DNA from: Saccopteryx bilineata
Taxonomy: Eukaryota > Chordata > Mammalia > Chiroptera > Emballonuridae
Length of the DNA: 64,000 bases
Reading direction: 5' to 3'
NCBI RefSeq assembly: GCF_036850765.1
Contig: NC_089490.1
Location: 280,254,482 to 280,318,481, forward strand
Below the pieces are notes generated by a model. That model was given only the letters and a program-made list of their open reading frames with translations. It did no database searches and was not told where the DNA came from. Numbering within the stretch: the stretch's first letter is position 1; each line of letters begins with the position of its first letter. Both the position numbers and the translations under genes were made by a program. Positions 10,576 through 22,364 of the stretch are shown here, one piece after another.

Positions 10576-13537
10576 GCACCACCTGAAATACTGTTAAAAT
10601 GATCATCAAGGTGTCACCTAGGTATCATCTGACAATGACAAGGAAGGACGTGGGAGGGGAACATCAGCAGAAAAGCAATGTGGCACTTCTGTGGGCAGGA
10701 GGGAAGTGTGGAGATGAGTGAGTGGTTTCTTACAAACTTGGTGGAGAAAGCTGGGTGTGGCGCAAGGCAAGTTTGACCCCAGGGCTAATCCCTCTGGCAC
10801 CCCCAAAAGCTAAAGATTGGCTAGTGCCAGACACAAGAGGCAGTTATAACACTAGTGCCACCAGGAAGAGGAACTGGAGTAAAGAAGTCTAGTGCATGGG
10901 TCCTCCAGCCCCAGTCCTTTCACAAATACCAGAACTCAGGTACCTGCACTCAGGGGAAAAGAAAACGGAATACCTCCAGGAAGAGATATCCATTGTTTTA
11001 AGAATCCTGCAACTTTGCAACTGTATACCCATTAGCATGGCATTTGATTGACAAAGTCCCCACTACCTGATTACCACAAGTTTCTGAGCAGAATTTGACC
11101 CCTTCGTTTATATATGTGATTTACAAATCCAGACAAATCAGACTCCTGAGCATAATTTGTAACATGTGAGATCTATGTAGGAGCATAATTTTTAAAACTT
11201 GACCCTTCCAGGTTGTATTAAATCCCCCCCCCCCCCGCCCCAGCTCCAGTAGAGGCTCCGGGCTGTGCTTCGTGCCCTGACCAGCTTTTAGGCAGAGCTG
11301 ACAGGGCTGAGCTCAGCCAAGTGAAGTGTTTTGTCAGGCATTTATTTTGTCTGCATCTTGAAGTTTGGCAATGAAGAAAACATTTGTTCTCTATTCCATA
11401 TGGCAGTGGGAAAAAAAGAAGAAGAAGAACAAGAAGAAGCAAGCCCTGATGAGGAAGATTAAACAAACGAAGCTAAGATGAGCTGAGTTGAGAGGAGAAA
11501 AATCAGAAAGGATTCCAGACCCTGTTTTGAGTTCCTTTCAGAGGCGGGGCTGCCTCCCGCTGAGCCCGGGAGGCACCTGGTCTCCTGTTAATATGTTTCC
11601 CCTGCTCTGGTTAGTCTAGCTCAGTGGGAGGACTGAGCTCATTATATACTGCCTCGCTTTGATTCCCCAAGATATTGTAATTAGATTCAATCTCAGACAT
11701 ACACATTCGAAATGTAGGCTTTTACTGTTAAGTGATCAGAATCAAACACACTGAACAATGCACGTTCTGTCTCTATCTCCGTCTCTGTCTCTATAGCTAT
11801 ATCTCTATCTATCCATATGTAGAATATATGAAATATATTTTATCGACACACAGTAATATATATTAATAAAAAATACATCCATCCATAAGTTAAAAATTAA
11901 TTTTTTCACTTTTATTGGCCTCAGTTTCTGTGAGTCCCCTGAGGGTCTCATAGATCATTAACTCTACCCTTAAAGCCTGAAGTCAGAGTAACAAAACAAT
12001 TCTTTTGTGCCCTCAGATTATTCACAGCCCTCATCCCACACCACTGTCCACTTGAGTCCTGCATGTCCACTCTGACTTACTGTTCAGACCTGATGCCAAT
12101 CTCAGCAGCTGGACCCATTCTGCCCTTTACGGCACCTTGTTGCTATTGGACTTGACACACGGCATCAGCCTCCTCATTCTGTGTCCATGAATTGTGTCCT
12201 TTTGGCTCTTCTCTGGTTAAACCCCCATTGCCTGCTCTGGATCAATATCTCACCTGTAGCACTAAGCTCTGAATTTTCCTGAACTCAGCCACAGTGTGGT
12301 CTCCTCCTTCTGCCCCCAGCTTCTGCTAGCTTCATCTTAGCTGCAGCATTACACCCCAGAAAATCCTCTCTTTTTTAAAATGGACTTTGCATAATGAACA
12401 CTGCTTTACATGCAAGAATGTTGTGAAGATCAGTATGTATGCATTGATCTTGGATAGCATAACATGTAACATTGGCATATTGCGATTTTTAGAAATGCAT
12501 GCCACAGCATATAAAGTCAATTTTTCAGGAAAATGTTGCCTGGACTGTGATGATTAAAAGTAAGTAATGATCAATTTAGGTGAGAAAATATTAAAATTTT
12601 GCTAAAGGCTGTAAAAACATGAATATTTTTAAGTCAAACAATATTTGAAAAGATAAAAGGTGGTCTCAGTGCAAGATATTAATTTTGGCTCCTACTCACA
12701 GAGACACATAAATCAGACATCTTCTTCTGTCTTAGGCAGTGTTGAGTTCTCTATACCATGCTCTCATCCAAGTGTTTTTATTTAAATTTCTTGTGCATAA
12801 GTATAAAAATAAGTTGAGCTTTCTAGGGCGTATAGCAACATCCCCCCTCCTTTTTTCCACTAGAATTACTGCATTGACTCCAATTCCTAGGCATCTGGCC
12901 CATCTCTCCAAATCTTAAAATTATAGCTAGAAGCCTCACAGTGACTTTTGCCAACACCCTAAGTACCTTATTAATTGGGCTTGAAAAATTGTATCTAGAC
13001 TGGACATTCAATCCATTCAATTAAAATTAATGAATATCCATGGGGCTGCTAGTTCAGAGCTGAGTTCTTGCCAACTAACCAAAAGTAAAATATTCTTTTT
13101 TTCTTTTTTTTTGGACAAGGCCTCTGTCACAGTCAGCAAATGATTGTAGAGCTCTTTATTACTGCCAGTGACCAATCAACACCATTCTCTACTATTACGC
13201 AATGAATTTGGTAAAAATAAATCACCATTTTTGGCCATAGCTTTGACGCATAGGAGGCATATTTCACAGAGCCATAATAATGCTCATTCCTCTTGCAGAT
13301 AATGAAACAATTCTGAACTGGCTGGAAGAATTTGTTTGAAATTATGGAAAATACATATTTGGAAAATAATGTTTAAAAGGATGAGCCTGAGAATAAAATT
13401 TTGTAACATATTTTATTGCTCTTTTTCATATTCTTTAGAATCTAATCTTCACTATTTAAAAATTATTTCTGGGTTTCTAACTGAAGCCATGACCACAGTG
13501 AAAGAAAATATTAAAAAGAAATAATTTAATTATGACC
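10576..13537. other. Unassigned non-coding stretch, partly GC-richer
   Basis: From 10576 to about 11650 the sequence is less AT-rich and includes a poly(C) tract, a small (AAG)n run near 11407-11440 and a block near 11540-11580 with gaggcggggc and cccgggaggcacctgg. This could be a diverged repeat or an unannotated regulatory element; nothing decisive is visible. From about 11760 there is a degenerate (TCTC/TATC) tract, then mixed sequence to 12330 that I cannot assign. From 12330 to 13537 it is AT-rich without recognisable features. Confidence 0.3.
11224..11236. repeat. Poly(C) tract
   Basis: Thirteen consecutive C residues, followed by gcccc. It is the only such run in the window. Confidence 0.9.
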
Positions 13538-13791
13538 AGCCTGACCAGGCGGTGGAGCATTGTATAGAGTGTCGAACTGGGATGTGGAGGACCCAGGTTC
13601 AAGACCCTGAGGTTGCCAGTTTGAGCGAGGGCTCATCTGGTTTGAGCAAAAGCTCACCAGCTTGTACCCAAGGTCTCTGGCTTGAGCAAGGGGTTACTCG
13701 GTCTGCTGAAGGCCCGCTGTCAAGGTACATATGAGAAAGCAATCAATGAACAACTAAGGTGTCACAATGAAAAACTGATGATTGATGCTTC

Positions 13792-13793
<2 letters not shown>

Positions 13794-13849
<56 letters not shown>
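13794..13849. repeat. (TTTC)n microsatellite at the nested SINE tail
   Basis: A near-perfect TTTC array that occupies the tail position of the minus-strand SINE-L (GAAA on the SINE strand). It probably expanded from the SINE's A-rich tail after insertion. Confidence 0.9.
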
Positions 13850-13851
<2 letters not shown>

Positions 13852-14218
13852 TTTTTTGGTATTTTTCTGAAGTTGTAAACGGGGAGGCAGTCAGATAGAC
13901 TCCCACATGCGCCCAACTGGGATCCACCCGGCATGCCCACCAGGGGATGATGCTCTGCCCATCTGAGGCGTCGCTCTGTTGCAACCAGAGCCATTCTAGC
14001 ACCTGAGACAGAGGCCACAGAGCCATCCTCAGCGCCGGGCCAACTTTGCTCCAACGGAGCCTTGGCTGTGGGAGGGGAAGAGAGAGACAGAGAGGAAGGA
14101 GAGGGGGAGGGGTGGAGAATCAGATGGGTGCTTCTCCTGTGTGCCCTGGCCAGGAATCAAACCCGGGATTCTGCACACCAGGCCAATGCTCTACCACTGA
14201 GCCAATAGGCCAGGGCCT
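13850..14218 (-). mobile_element. SINE-L nested within a SINE-M
   Basis: Reverse complement of the long SINE, from the tail 'ggtatttttctgaagttg' through 'agtcagatagactcccac' to the head 'ctctaccactgagccaatagg'. Perfect 14-bp target duplications flank it. The CTCF-like box is altered (ccaccaggggatg). The pol III B-box region reads aatcaaacccggg on the plus strand. Confidence 0.95.
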
Positions 14219-14454
14219 AAGATTGATGCTTCTCATCTCTCTCTGTTCCTGTCTGTCTGTTCCTATCTATCCCTCTCTCTGACTCTCTCTCTGTCTCTGT
14301 AAAAATAATAATAATTAATAATAATAATTATGACCATTAATAATGTAATCATATTGTTATTGAATTCTTAGCTGCATTAGTAATAACAATTTTCTACTCT
14401 TACTTAGTGTAACAACAATATCTATGTGGGTTTCAAAGGCATATAAATGCATTT

Positions 14455-14532
14455 ATTTTTATTTTAAAGTTTTTTTATTTAAAAATATTTTTTTAGATTT
14501 TATTTGTTTTTAGAGAGAGAGAGAGAAAGAGA

Positions 14533-14574
<42 letters not shown>

Positions 14575-14693
14575 GGAGGTGCTGGAAGCATCAACTCCTG
14601 TATGTGCCTTGACCGTGCAAGCCCAGGGTTTTGAACCAGCAACCTCAGCATTCCAGGTCAATGCTTTATCCACTCTGCCACCACAGGTCAGGC
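14455..14693 (-). mobile_element. SINE-C (tRNA-derived)
   Basis: On the minus strand it starts gcctgacctgtggtggcaga, with 'gctgaggttgctggttcaaa' and 'aaggcacatacaggagttga', then a long GA/CT simple run (plus-strand gagaga, 14512-14568) and an A/T-rich tail. Target duplication taaatgcattt lies at 14444-14454 and 14694-14704. Confidence 0.9.
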
Positions 14694-14756
14694 TAAATGC
14701 ATTTTTTTTAAATGGAAAAAGTGTATACCATGGCATCATCACTTATTGGACTACAT

Positions 14757-14795
14757 CATATATATATGTATAGTCCCTATATATATATATATACA
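14757..14795. repeat. Imperfect (TA)n tract
   Basis: Two TA-rich runs separated by 'gtatagtcccta'. Confidence 0.85.
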
Positions 14796-15964
14796 CTTTT
14801 CTTTCCTTTATGGCTCCTATTTTAATACTTTGCACCTGGATGTTGACTATTGAATTACTGCTCAAATAAATAAAAAGGAAATAAATGAGTTAGAATTTAT
14901 CATTATGCTTATGAATTAAAGCACATGGAAGCAAATGTATTTCCATCTCTGAAATTCTGAGTGTCAAACATTTAAAGTGTATTAAGATAGACATTTTGGA
15001 TTTCATCTAGTCTTAGAGCTGACTCTGTGACCAAAATGGAGTCATTATGGATGCAGTTGGGGGAGTGCCATTCATCACATTAGTCTAGAATTGCTTCTAT
15101 TCTGAAACAAATACCCCGATATTATTTTTAGCTTGTACGGTACAGAACTTGCAAAGAGCTGTACTTGGATAACTACCAAATGAAAAATGTACGTATAACT
15201 ATAGAAACATTCTTTCTGCTTCTGAAGAATAGAGGCATATCATATCATCAAAAATTAAATAGAATTACATGGTGTTAACAAATTATGATTTAATTAGTAG
15301 AAGTAGTTTTTGTAGAACAAGGGCATTTTACTTTGCATTCCTTTAACATGTGCTGAAAATGTATTACAAATGCTAATAAGCTTTTGTAAAATTTGGTGAA
15401 AAGTGTTGACCTTTGTTCAAGTCCTACTTCTATTTTTAAAGGGCCTGGTTACTTGGAAGAAAGCACTGAGTTCTCTGGCTCCAAGTTGCCTTATTATAAC
15501 AAGTAGGAATTGAACTAGCTGACTTTTCATAGATTACATTCTATGAATTCTTTGTTCTATGATCATGATATCATTTTCATTTGCTTAAACATATATAAAC
15601 ATGCACCTATTTAGCTGTCTGAGGAAGTGTCCATGATTTCACAGTAGCAAGGATCCTCTAGCAACCATTGTATCATCATCTTTCTTTTATACTCACCCTC
15701 TGCTACCATATTCCTCAATATGGGCCTGTTTTACTTTGCCTCTCATCAGTCCCCCTCAGGTGCCATACTCTTCCACCTCTTTGTAGCATTTGATGCGGCT
15801 ACTCAGCATCCAGGATATGCTTTCAAGTACCTCATAATTTCTCAGTTAACTCTTTTTTACCTACTTTCTAACCATAAATCCGTCTCATAATATCTTTCGC
15901 TTTTTAAAATGAGACACAATAATCCCAGTGTCTTGTAAAAGTGAATGCCTGCTTCTCACCTACA
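14796..15964. other. Unassigned non-coding stretch
   Basis: Mostly AT-rich. Between about 15660 and 15860 the text 'cctctttgtagcatttgatgc' vaguely recalls an old non-L1 LINE, but I cannot support it. No exon evidence. Confidence 0.35.
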
Positions 15965-16345
15965 CCTGTCAACTTCATTTATCCAGCAATATTTACTGGA
16001 CATCTGCTATGAGTCTGGCCCTGTGCAAGGGTCTCTAGGCACAATAAGGAGGAAAAAAGCACCGGCCCTGCTTTTCTTTCATTTTTTTAAAAAGTTTTTT
16101 AAAAGACTAAAGACTTTATTTATTTTAGAGGAGGGGGGATGGGAAGAAAGGGGGAGGAGCAGGAAGCATCAACTTCCATACGTGCCTTGACCAGGCAAGC
16201 TCAGGGTTTCAAACCAGCAACCTCAGCGTTCCAGGTCAACACTTTATCCACTGTGCCACCACAGGTCAGGCCACCAGCCCTAATTTTCAAGTGCAAAACA
16301 CATTTTTAGTATTTTCCATTCTAGTGGGAAAAACATATTGATAGA
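15965..16345 (+). repeat. Ancient mammalian interspersed repeat, split by a SINE-C
   Basis: The blocks 'ccagcaatatttactggaca', 'tctgctatgagtctggccct' and 'gtgcaaggg', then after the SINE 'ccattctagtgggaaaaaca', follow a very common old mammalian repeat ('aaatatttattgagcacctac ... cattctagtgggg'). I do not assign it to a named family. The order is intact on either side of the SINE, which dates the SINE as younger. Confidence 0.55.
16079..16272 (-). mobile_element. SINE-C (tRNA-derived)
   Basis: Same family as 14455-14693: minus-strand head ggcctgacctgtggtggcac, 'aacgctgaggttgctggttt', then a GGA/TCC-rich run and tail. Imperfect target duplication around 'accggccctgcttttc' and 'accagccctaattttc'. 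Confidence 0.85.
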
Positions 16346-16808
16346 CATAAGTCATAAAATTCAAGTTTACCAACAGGTACTCCTAAGGGAAGGGTCTCAG
16401 TTTTATGACAGCTTATTAAAAATGAGCCTGACCTGGTTGAGCAAGCAGAATGTGAAAAGGACCTCTGGTTGGAAGTATCTTGGTATGTTTCAGGAACTAA
16501 CAAAAGAGCATCTGTAGGTGTGAAAGAGGGAAAATTACAAAATATGTGTATATTAAATTACGATTTTCTGATTTCTTAGGTAGCTGAACTTACTGTGAGA
16601 AATGATGTTCACACATGTGTCTATTGACAGACCAATCAAACATCAGGACTCTAAAGTTACCATTGGCTAGGCCATTTTCTCATCAGATTGGACAATATAA
16701 CTATACCCAATTCTTATTATGAATATGAACTGCTGGAGAGATAAATTACTACCACTTATAAATGAAAATAAAGTCTTTGGCTTGACAGCTCCACAAGTTT
16801 CAAATTTT
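16346..16808. other. Unassigned non-coding stretch
   Basis: No recognisable feature. It leads into the (ATCT)n microsatellite. Confidence 0.4.
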
Positions 16809-16821
16809 CTATCTGTCTATT

Positions 16822-16860
<39 letters not shown>

Positions 16861-16948
16861 ATCTATCTATCCATTATCTATCTATCTATCCATTATCTGT
16901 CTATCTATCTATCTATCATCTATCTATCATCTATCTATCTATCATCAT

Positions 16949-17000
<52 letters not shown>
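16809..17000. repeat. (ATCT)n microsatellite, interrupted
   Basis: Long runs of ATCT with short interruptions (ccattatc, atcatcatt, gtct). The plus-strand reading frame through it yields a repetitive L-S-I-Y peptide and is not a gene. It is likely length-polymorphic. Confidence 0.97.
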
Positions 17001-17001
<1 letters not shown>

Positions 17002-17371
17002 AATATTAGTGTGATGACTGTGTGTGTGTTTAGAACGTTGGGGAATCGGGGATAAATAATGGACCGATAAATTAGATGTTACCAGTAGCCTCATGAACAC
17101 AAGTAAGGTCTATGTAAGCATAAACATAGTCTTTCCCTGTCCTAAGGCAGGCAGAGTGAATGTGGATGACAGAGGGGAGCTGTGTGTCTTTGGGAAGAGA
17201 TGCTGAAAGCATCTTACAGGCTTCTTCAACACCTTCTGTCTACAGTGGTCCTCAGAAGGTCTTAGCTCTTGATGATGCTTGTCATGTAATGACCCTGCAC
17301 AGGGGGACCTAAAATTAGATTTTCTTATTTTATGGCTGTCTTTGGAGACTGTAGGTTCAAGATATCCATGT
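17001..17371. other. Unassigned non-coding stretch
   Basis: No recognisable repeat or exon between the microsatellite and the next SINE. Confidence 0.4.
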
Positions 17372-17381
17372 CAAATTTCTT

Positions 17382-17780
17382 TTTTTTTTCCATTTTTCAT
17401 TTTTCTGAAGCTGGAAACAGGGAGAGACAGTCAGACAGACTCCCGCATGCGCCTGACCAGGATCCACCCGGCACGCCCACCAGGGGCGACGCTCTGCCCA
17501 CCAGGGGGCGATGCTCTGCCCATCCTGGGCGTCGCCATGTTGCGACCAGAACCACTCTAGCGCCTGAGGCAGAGGCCACAGAGCCATCCCCAGCGCCCGG
17601 GCTATCTTTGCTCCAATGGAGCCTTGGCTGCGGGAGGGGAAGAGAGAGACAGAGAGGAAAGCGCGGCGGAGGGGTGGAGAAGCAAATGGGCGCTTCTCCT
17701 GTGTGCCCTGGCAGGGAATTGAACCCGGGTCCTCTGCATGCTAGGCCGACGCTCTACCGCTGAGCCAACTGGCCAGGGCC
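17382..17780 (-). mobile_element. SINE-L, gaaagcgcggcgg subfamily
   Basis: A complete long SINE from 'catttttctgaagctggaaa' to the head 'cgctctaccgctgagccaac'. Target duplication aaatttctt at 17373-17381 and 17781-17789. It shares the diagnostic variants gaaagcgcggcgg, agcaaatgg and gcgtcgccatgttgcgacc with the copy at 30315. It contains two tandem CTCF-like boxes, one shortened by a G. Confidence 0.95.
17498..17510 (+). promoter_or_regulatory. CTCF-core-like motif in SINE-L
   Basis: Reads ccaccagggggcg and fits the published CTCF core CCASYAGRKGGC. A one-G-shorter version lies 23-24 bp to its left. Binding is an inference. Confidence 0.45.
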
Positions 17781-18029
17781 AAATTTCTTAAGGAAGTCCA
17801 ACTAACAGATATGTACAGTAATTCTGAATATAAAATCTTTGTAATATTGACCAAACAAAAATTATAATGGTGCTATAAACAATGACCTGCTCTCTATAAA
17901 CTAATGTAAACTTTTTATTAAAAATAATAATTCTAAACAATTTCCCCAGATGATGGAGTATGCAAAAGAGCTTTTCTTATGCCAGTTTAATTCTTGTATA
18001 TATTCTCAATTAATTATATATCCTAATAT

Positions 18030-18215
18030 TTACACAGTACTTTATCACTTGCAAAGTATTTTCACACTTACTATTTATTATCTCTTTTCAAATTAACAAC
18101 ACCCCTTGGTAAGATAAGTGGGTATTATAATTCCAATTTGAAGGTTGCAGAAAATATTCAAGGAAGTCAATGATTTGCCCAACATCAAACAAAAAGTGAT
18201 TTGCAGAGCTAATAA
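18030..18215 (+). repeat. MIR SINE
   Basis: Blocks 'agtactttatcacttgcaaag', 'caccccttggtaagataagtg', 'ggtattataattccaatttg' and 'gaagtcaatgatttgcccaa' follow the MIR order (ctttacaaagtgc ... ggtaggtattattat ... gttaagtgacttgcccaag). Confidence 0.75.
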
Positions 18216-19152
18216 GAGTCATCAGCATTTACTGAGCAACAACACAGCCTGGCCAGTAAGAGAGGTGCTCTGTAGAACTTTGCCTCCAATGCTAGCACCA
18301 ATCATCTGAGGCAAGTAATGTTGCCACCAATTAACTGATGTAAGAACTGAGGTGACTCAGTTAAGTGGCAGAGCTTAAAAGTAACTTAGAGCATTTCACT
18401 ATGTCATAAGAGTTTTTTCTCATTCACATTGGCATCTGTTATCCTTATTTAATAGTTTTATCAATGAATATCTTTATGATAACAGAATAATTTGGGTTCA
18501 TATTTTTTAGGTCAAATGATTCAACATAAAATAATATATAGTTGTTTCCTGGAGATTTTGGTAAATAGTATCTTTTTTAAGCAAATATTTTGAATAGTAA
18601 CTTCCAGTCAAATTACCAATTTCTTCTCCTCCCTACAGAGCACTTTAATAGGAGAATCAGCATATGGCAGTGTTGACTTAGGTGTGTGACATAAATTAGC
18701 TAAAAATGTCTAACTCACGCTAATGGTTATTTAAATATTTTTTTCAGACATTCCTCTGAGTTGAGATTTAAATACAAATTAGAGAAGAAATCCCATGGAA
18801 GATGTGTGCTCATATTATCATCAAATGTTTCTTAGCACTTTACAAAGTAAAGCAATAAATTCCCTTCTTCTTGAAGTCTGAAAAGAGATCAGCCTAAGGA
18901 CTCAATATCCAGAATAAAGTTTACAAATAAAAAATAAACTGAATTTTAAAAGAATGATTGACATAAAGGAATACTGTGGAAATGTTTGAAGGTAAACATC
19001 ATACTCAAGATATATCAAAGTTGTATAACTGAGAAATCAGTAGCAATTTTTAGGAGTTGGTCGGATATTTATATTCAATAAAAACAAATAAAAGGAAATA
19101 CAGTAGAAAAGAATAGATTTGCTTTCCCCTGAGGATTAGATACACAAATTAC
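18216..19152. other. Unassigned AT-rich stretch
   Basis: Possibly includes further MIR-like scraps near 18340-18370 (gactcagttaagtggcagagc). Nothing else recognised. Confidence 0.35.
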
Positions 19153-19165
19153 AGTTCCTGGATTT

Positions 19166-19309
19166 AAAAAAATGTTTATTGATTTTAGAGAGAGAAGAAG
19201 GGGAAGAGAGAGAGGCAGAGAGATCAGCTGTTCCTGTATGTGCCCTGACCAGGGATGGAGCCTGCAACCTTTGTGTATGGGGAACAACCGAGTCAACTAT
19301 CCTGGGTAT
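19166..19309 (-). mobile_element. SINE-S (short Ves-type SINE)
   Basis: 'gtttattgattttagagaga', then 'ctgtatgtgccctgaccagg' and 'gagcctgcaacctttgtgta' read as the reverse complement of the short Ves SINE. Target duplication ag(t/c)tcctggattt at 19153-19165 and 19310-19322. Confidence 0.9.
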
Positions 19310-19410
19310 AGCTCCTGGATTTTTCAAGTAAGGTGTGCAAAGAGTAATTAACATCTTTTTGTTTTTATTTTCATATCTTTGAGAAACAGATTTGTTAGGA
19401 AGCACTACTT

Positions 19411-19521
19411 TAACTCTTGATGTTAAGGTATCGATATCATCATAAGCTGTATAGTGAAAAGTATTATTTAACACTTGGTATTAGGATACCGATGCCATCA
19501 TAAACTGTATAGTGAAGTAGA
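19411..19521. repeat. 58-bp imperfect tandem duplication
   Basis: Two units starting at 19411 and 19469 share 'catcataagctgtatagtg' and 'catcataaactgtatagtg' and flanking sequence, offset 58 bp. Most differences are transitions. No known repeat is recognised. Confidence 0.75.
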
Positions 19522-21184
19522 ACTAGATCACAAATTCAGGATTTTTGATTTGGAAGAATGAGTCGCCTACTGTGGAGATCCAAGGGGAATAAAAGCTTCA
19601 ATAGCTAGAATTTACATCATAACAAATTATGATGTGATTCAGAACATTAGTCTTCAAGGTTTTTGCCCATTTTAATTTTATTAAGCAGGAGGAAAACAAA
19701 GATAATTTACTTATTTTCTAATACTGTTGAGTATTAATTTTGAAAAAAACCATCTGATTTATGACTCTCATGTTTGTATCTATTTGACTCATTATTTGAA
19801 AACACCTCTATAATTCATATTAAACAGTAAGATTAGTGTTTCAATGCTGCCCAGCTCTGTAGTTTTTGCTTACCTGTGTGCACATTTTAATTCTTCATAT
19901 TGCTATTGCCACATGATTCTTTTAGGCTTGATTCTATGCTTGAAGTAGCAAGATTAAGTTATTTCAGGCACAAGAGTTGATGGGGTCATTCATTCACAAA
20001 CTTGAAAGAACTTAGTTAATATATTGGTTTCTATATGTAGCACTGCCCTCTACTGGGTAAAGAAAAATCTGTTGTTATTAATGGCTTCCTAATTACTTAA
20101 GAGTAGTTTGGTAGAAAATATATAAAAAAAATAATTCAAATTTAACTACCCTGATGTTTTTGTTTGTTTGTTTGTTTGTTTTTTAAGCTGAAGGGGCCGA
20201 AAAATATTATCATAAAATATAAAAATCTTTGACATTTTTTTTTGTGTATATATCTTTACTTTATATTCTCATTTTGAACAAATACATTCTTTGGATTTAT
20301 CATGAGATACTTAGATAATTTGGGGACTTAAACATATAAAAAGCAACTGGTACCTTGTACAGAAGTGATGATAAAATGAAAGCCAGTTTGTCATTAATTT
20401 CAAGTATCTTTTTGCTTGATCTGGTGCTCAGGAGTCAGGGAGAGATAATGGTATATTTTATTAATAAACTTATTTTGCTCATAGCTTTAGTTCTATTTAT
20501 AATTAGTTTACATTTTGGATGGTGATAGAACCTTGGTTGTCTTTAGATATACTTTCTTAAAGATATTGGTGAGGGCTTATACAGTATATTTCTTCTCTTT
20601 TTCAGTATAGGGCAGAGGTTTTAGAAATTAATACCACACTTGATTGTGTTAATTACCTTTTAATCCAAAAGACAAACATTTGATACCCATATCAGCGAGC
20701 TTATAAACATAAACCATAAGTAACATTCAATAACTATTGGAAAATATGATTAGTTTCATCAGTAAATTTTAAAATGATTTGGAACAAACTGGGAGAAGAT
20801 ATGGTCAGCATTTTATGTGAGTTCTCCTAAAAGGTGGTATATGATACTTAGGCAAAATATTTTTTTACATAGTTTCCATGATCTAAAAACTAACAAAGCT
20901 CATGTCTTTGTTAATCTTGCATATTATATTAATATATTTTTGTCTCAACCAAACTTAAAGAAGACACAGAATGGCAGTCAGTTTTATATCATATTCTCTT
21001 ACAGACATGTATAGTACTTGGTAGGTACTCAACAAATTTTTAAAAATTAGTTGAACTAAGGAAGAATTGATACTCTGTTAAGAAAACCAAGGATACAACA
21101 TTGATATCCTCCAACTAAGAGCAAAGGCATACCTGATGGTATGGCCAAGATTCTTCTCTAAAAATAGTTTCTGTTGAGTTTCTT
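19522..21184. other. Unassigned AT-rich stretch with a (TTTG)n run
   Basis: Contains a short (TTTG)n array at about 20157-20180. No exon, RNA gene or recognisable transposon seen. Confidence 0.4.
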
Positions 21185-21260
21185 ATTCTTTTCCATTGAT
21201 TTTATTGGGGTGAAATTGATTAACATAATTATACAGGTTTCCAGTGCCCAATTCTAGGCA
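21185..21260 (-). mobile_element. L1 3'-terminal fragment
   Basis: 'gattttattggggtgaaatt', 'gattaacataattatacagg' and 'tttccagtgcccaattcta' is the antisense of the L1 3' end (compare 'gtgcacttgaaacctgtat' at 34380 on the opposite strand). Only about 75 bp remain. Confidence 0.65.
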
Positions 21261-22354
21261 CATTAAGTAGAAGCTCATAGGAGGATTTCAGTGAAGATAT
21301 TTTTTCCTGTAATAATATTTTACCAGAATTTTTTTGAAATATGTCAATCCAATAAAGTTCTATCATAAATAGAGCTCTATTTATTGAACTTCCAAAGATA
21401 TTAGACTATTAATTTTATCAATTTCTTTTAAAAGTTGTATGACTGGTAGGGGTACGATGGAAATTCTTTAAATGCTTACTTTGAGAATATGCCATCTACT
21501 GAGCTTCCCTGGGGCTTTTGAACACATATTCTACTACTAGAGAACTTTCTAAAAATAAAGAAACCATCATGACATTACTATACCCAGTAGTTTATAATGG
21601 TTTTCTATAACCTTTTGGTTAACATCTTGGATCTCTTCTGTTTTTGTCAGACCTTTCAGGATCTTACTTCTATTAGGTCTTCAGTTTTGTATCCATTGTG
21701 CATGGCATATTATGTGCACGCACACACAGTGACATTAAAAAATTGAATCTTATCAAACTGTCTTCTATTTCTCTAAAACAAAAATTCTTTAAGGTCCAAA
21801 GAGTTGCCATGGAGATAAATGAGGGGATATACATTAAACATGGATATAAAAAATATATATCTTTTAATGAAATTTAGCATTTCCTTTATTTATTTTTATA
21901 AGTAGAAAATTATTCCAAGAATCATGAGATTTTCATTATCAGTAGAAATCACTTTTCTTTTATATCATACTTATAATAATTTATCATTAAGGCTTATCAT
22001 TACTTTAAAACTATAGTAGTTATTAAAGCCAATGTTAACTCTTGTTATCTAATACATTAGTAATAAAGCACATACTTCACTGTATCATAATTTTTAATGA
22101 TTTGACAATTGTGTTTAAAATGAATTTTTTTGATGTTGTACTTTTATAGGATGCACTTAAAACTATTAATATTTAATTAATATTTTTCTTCATAGAGTTG
22201 ACCTTTGTCCTAGTTAAGAATAAGAATAGAGACAGAAAGTATTTTGTGGTTACCAGATACTTGGTTTGGGAATGAAGTGGACAAATACTCATGAAGTTTA
22301 TTTTTAGAATGATGAAAATATTTCTTAATTGGATTGTGATGATAGTTGTGTAAT
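21261..22354. other. Unassigned AT-rich stretch
   Basis: Nothing recognisable. The right end is the target duplication of the next SINE-L. Confidence 0.4.
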
Positions 22355-22364
22355 TCTGTAACTT

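Larger units (their letters stand above)
13538..14310 (+). mobile_element. SINE-M, interrupted by a nested SINE-L
   Basis: The 5' part runs from 'ccagcctgaccaggcggtgg' through the repeated 'gtttgagcgagggctcatc' body to 'gattgatgcttctc' at 13780-13793. The 3' part resumes at 14221 with the same 'gattgatgcttctc', then 'tctctctgttcctgtctgtc', and ends in an A-rich tail (aataataataattaataata). The intervening sequence is a minus-strand SINE-L, and the repeated 14 bp is its target duplication. Confidence 0.9.

Noticed and set aside
11217..11660. GC-richer block with poly(C) and gaggcggggc, a possible CpG-island promoter
   Set aside because: It has few CpGs, no adjacent exon or open frame with support, and could equally be an unrecognised old repeat.
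16719..17009. Regular short repeats that might suggest a CRISPR-like or coding repeat array
   Set aside because: It is a plain (ATCT)n microsatellite; no spacers, and the peptide is a frame-independent repetition.
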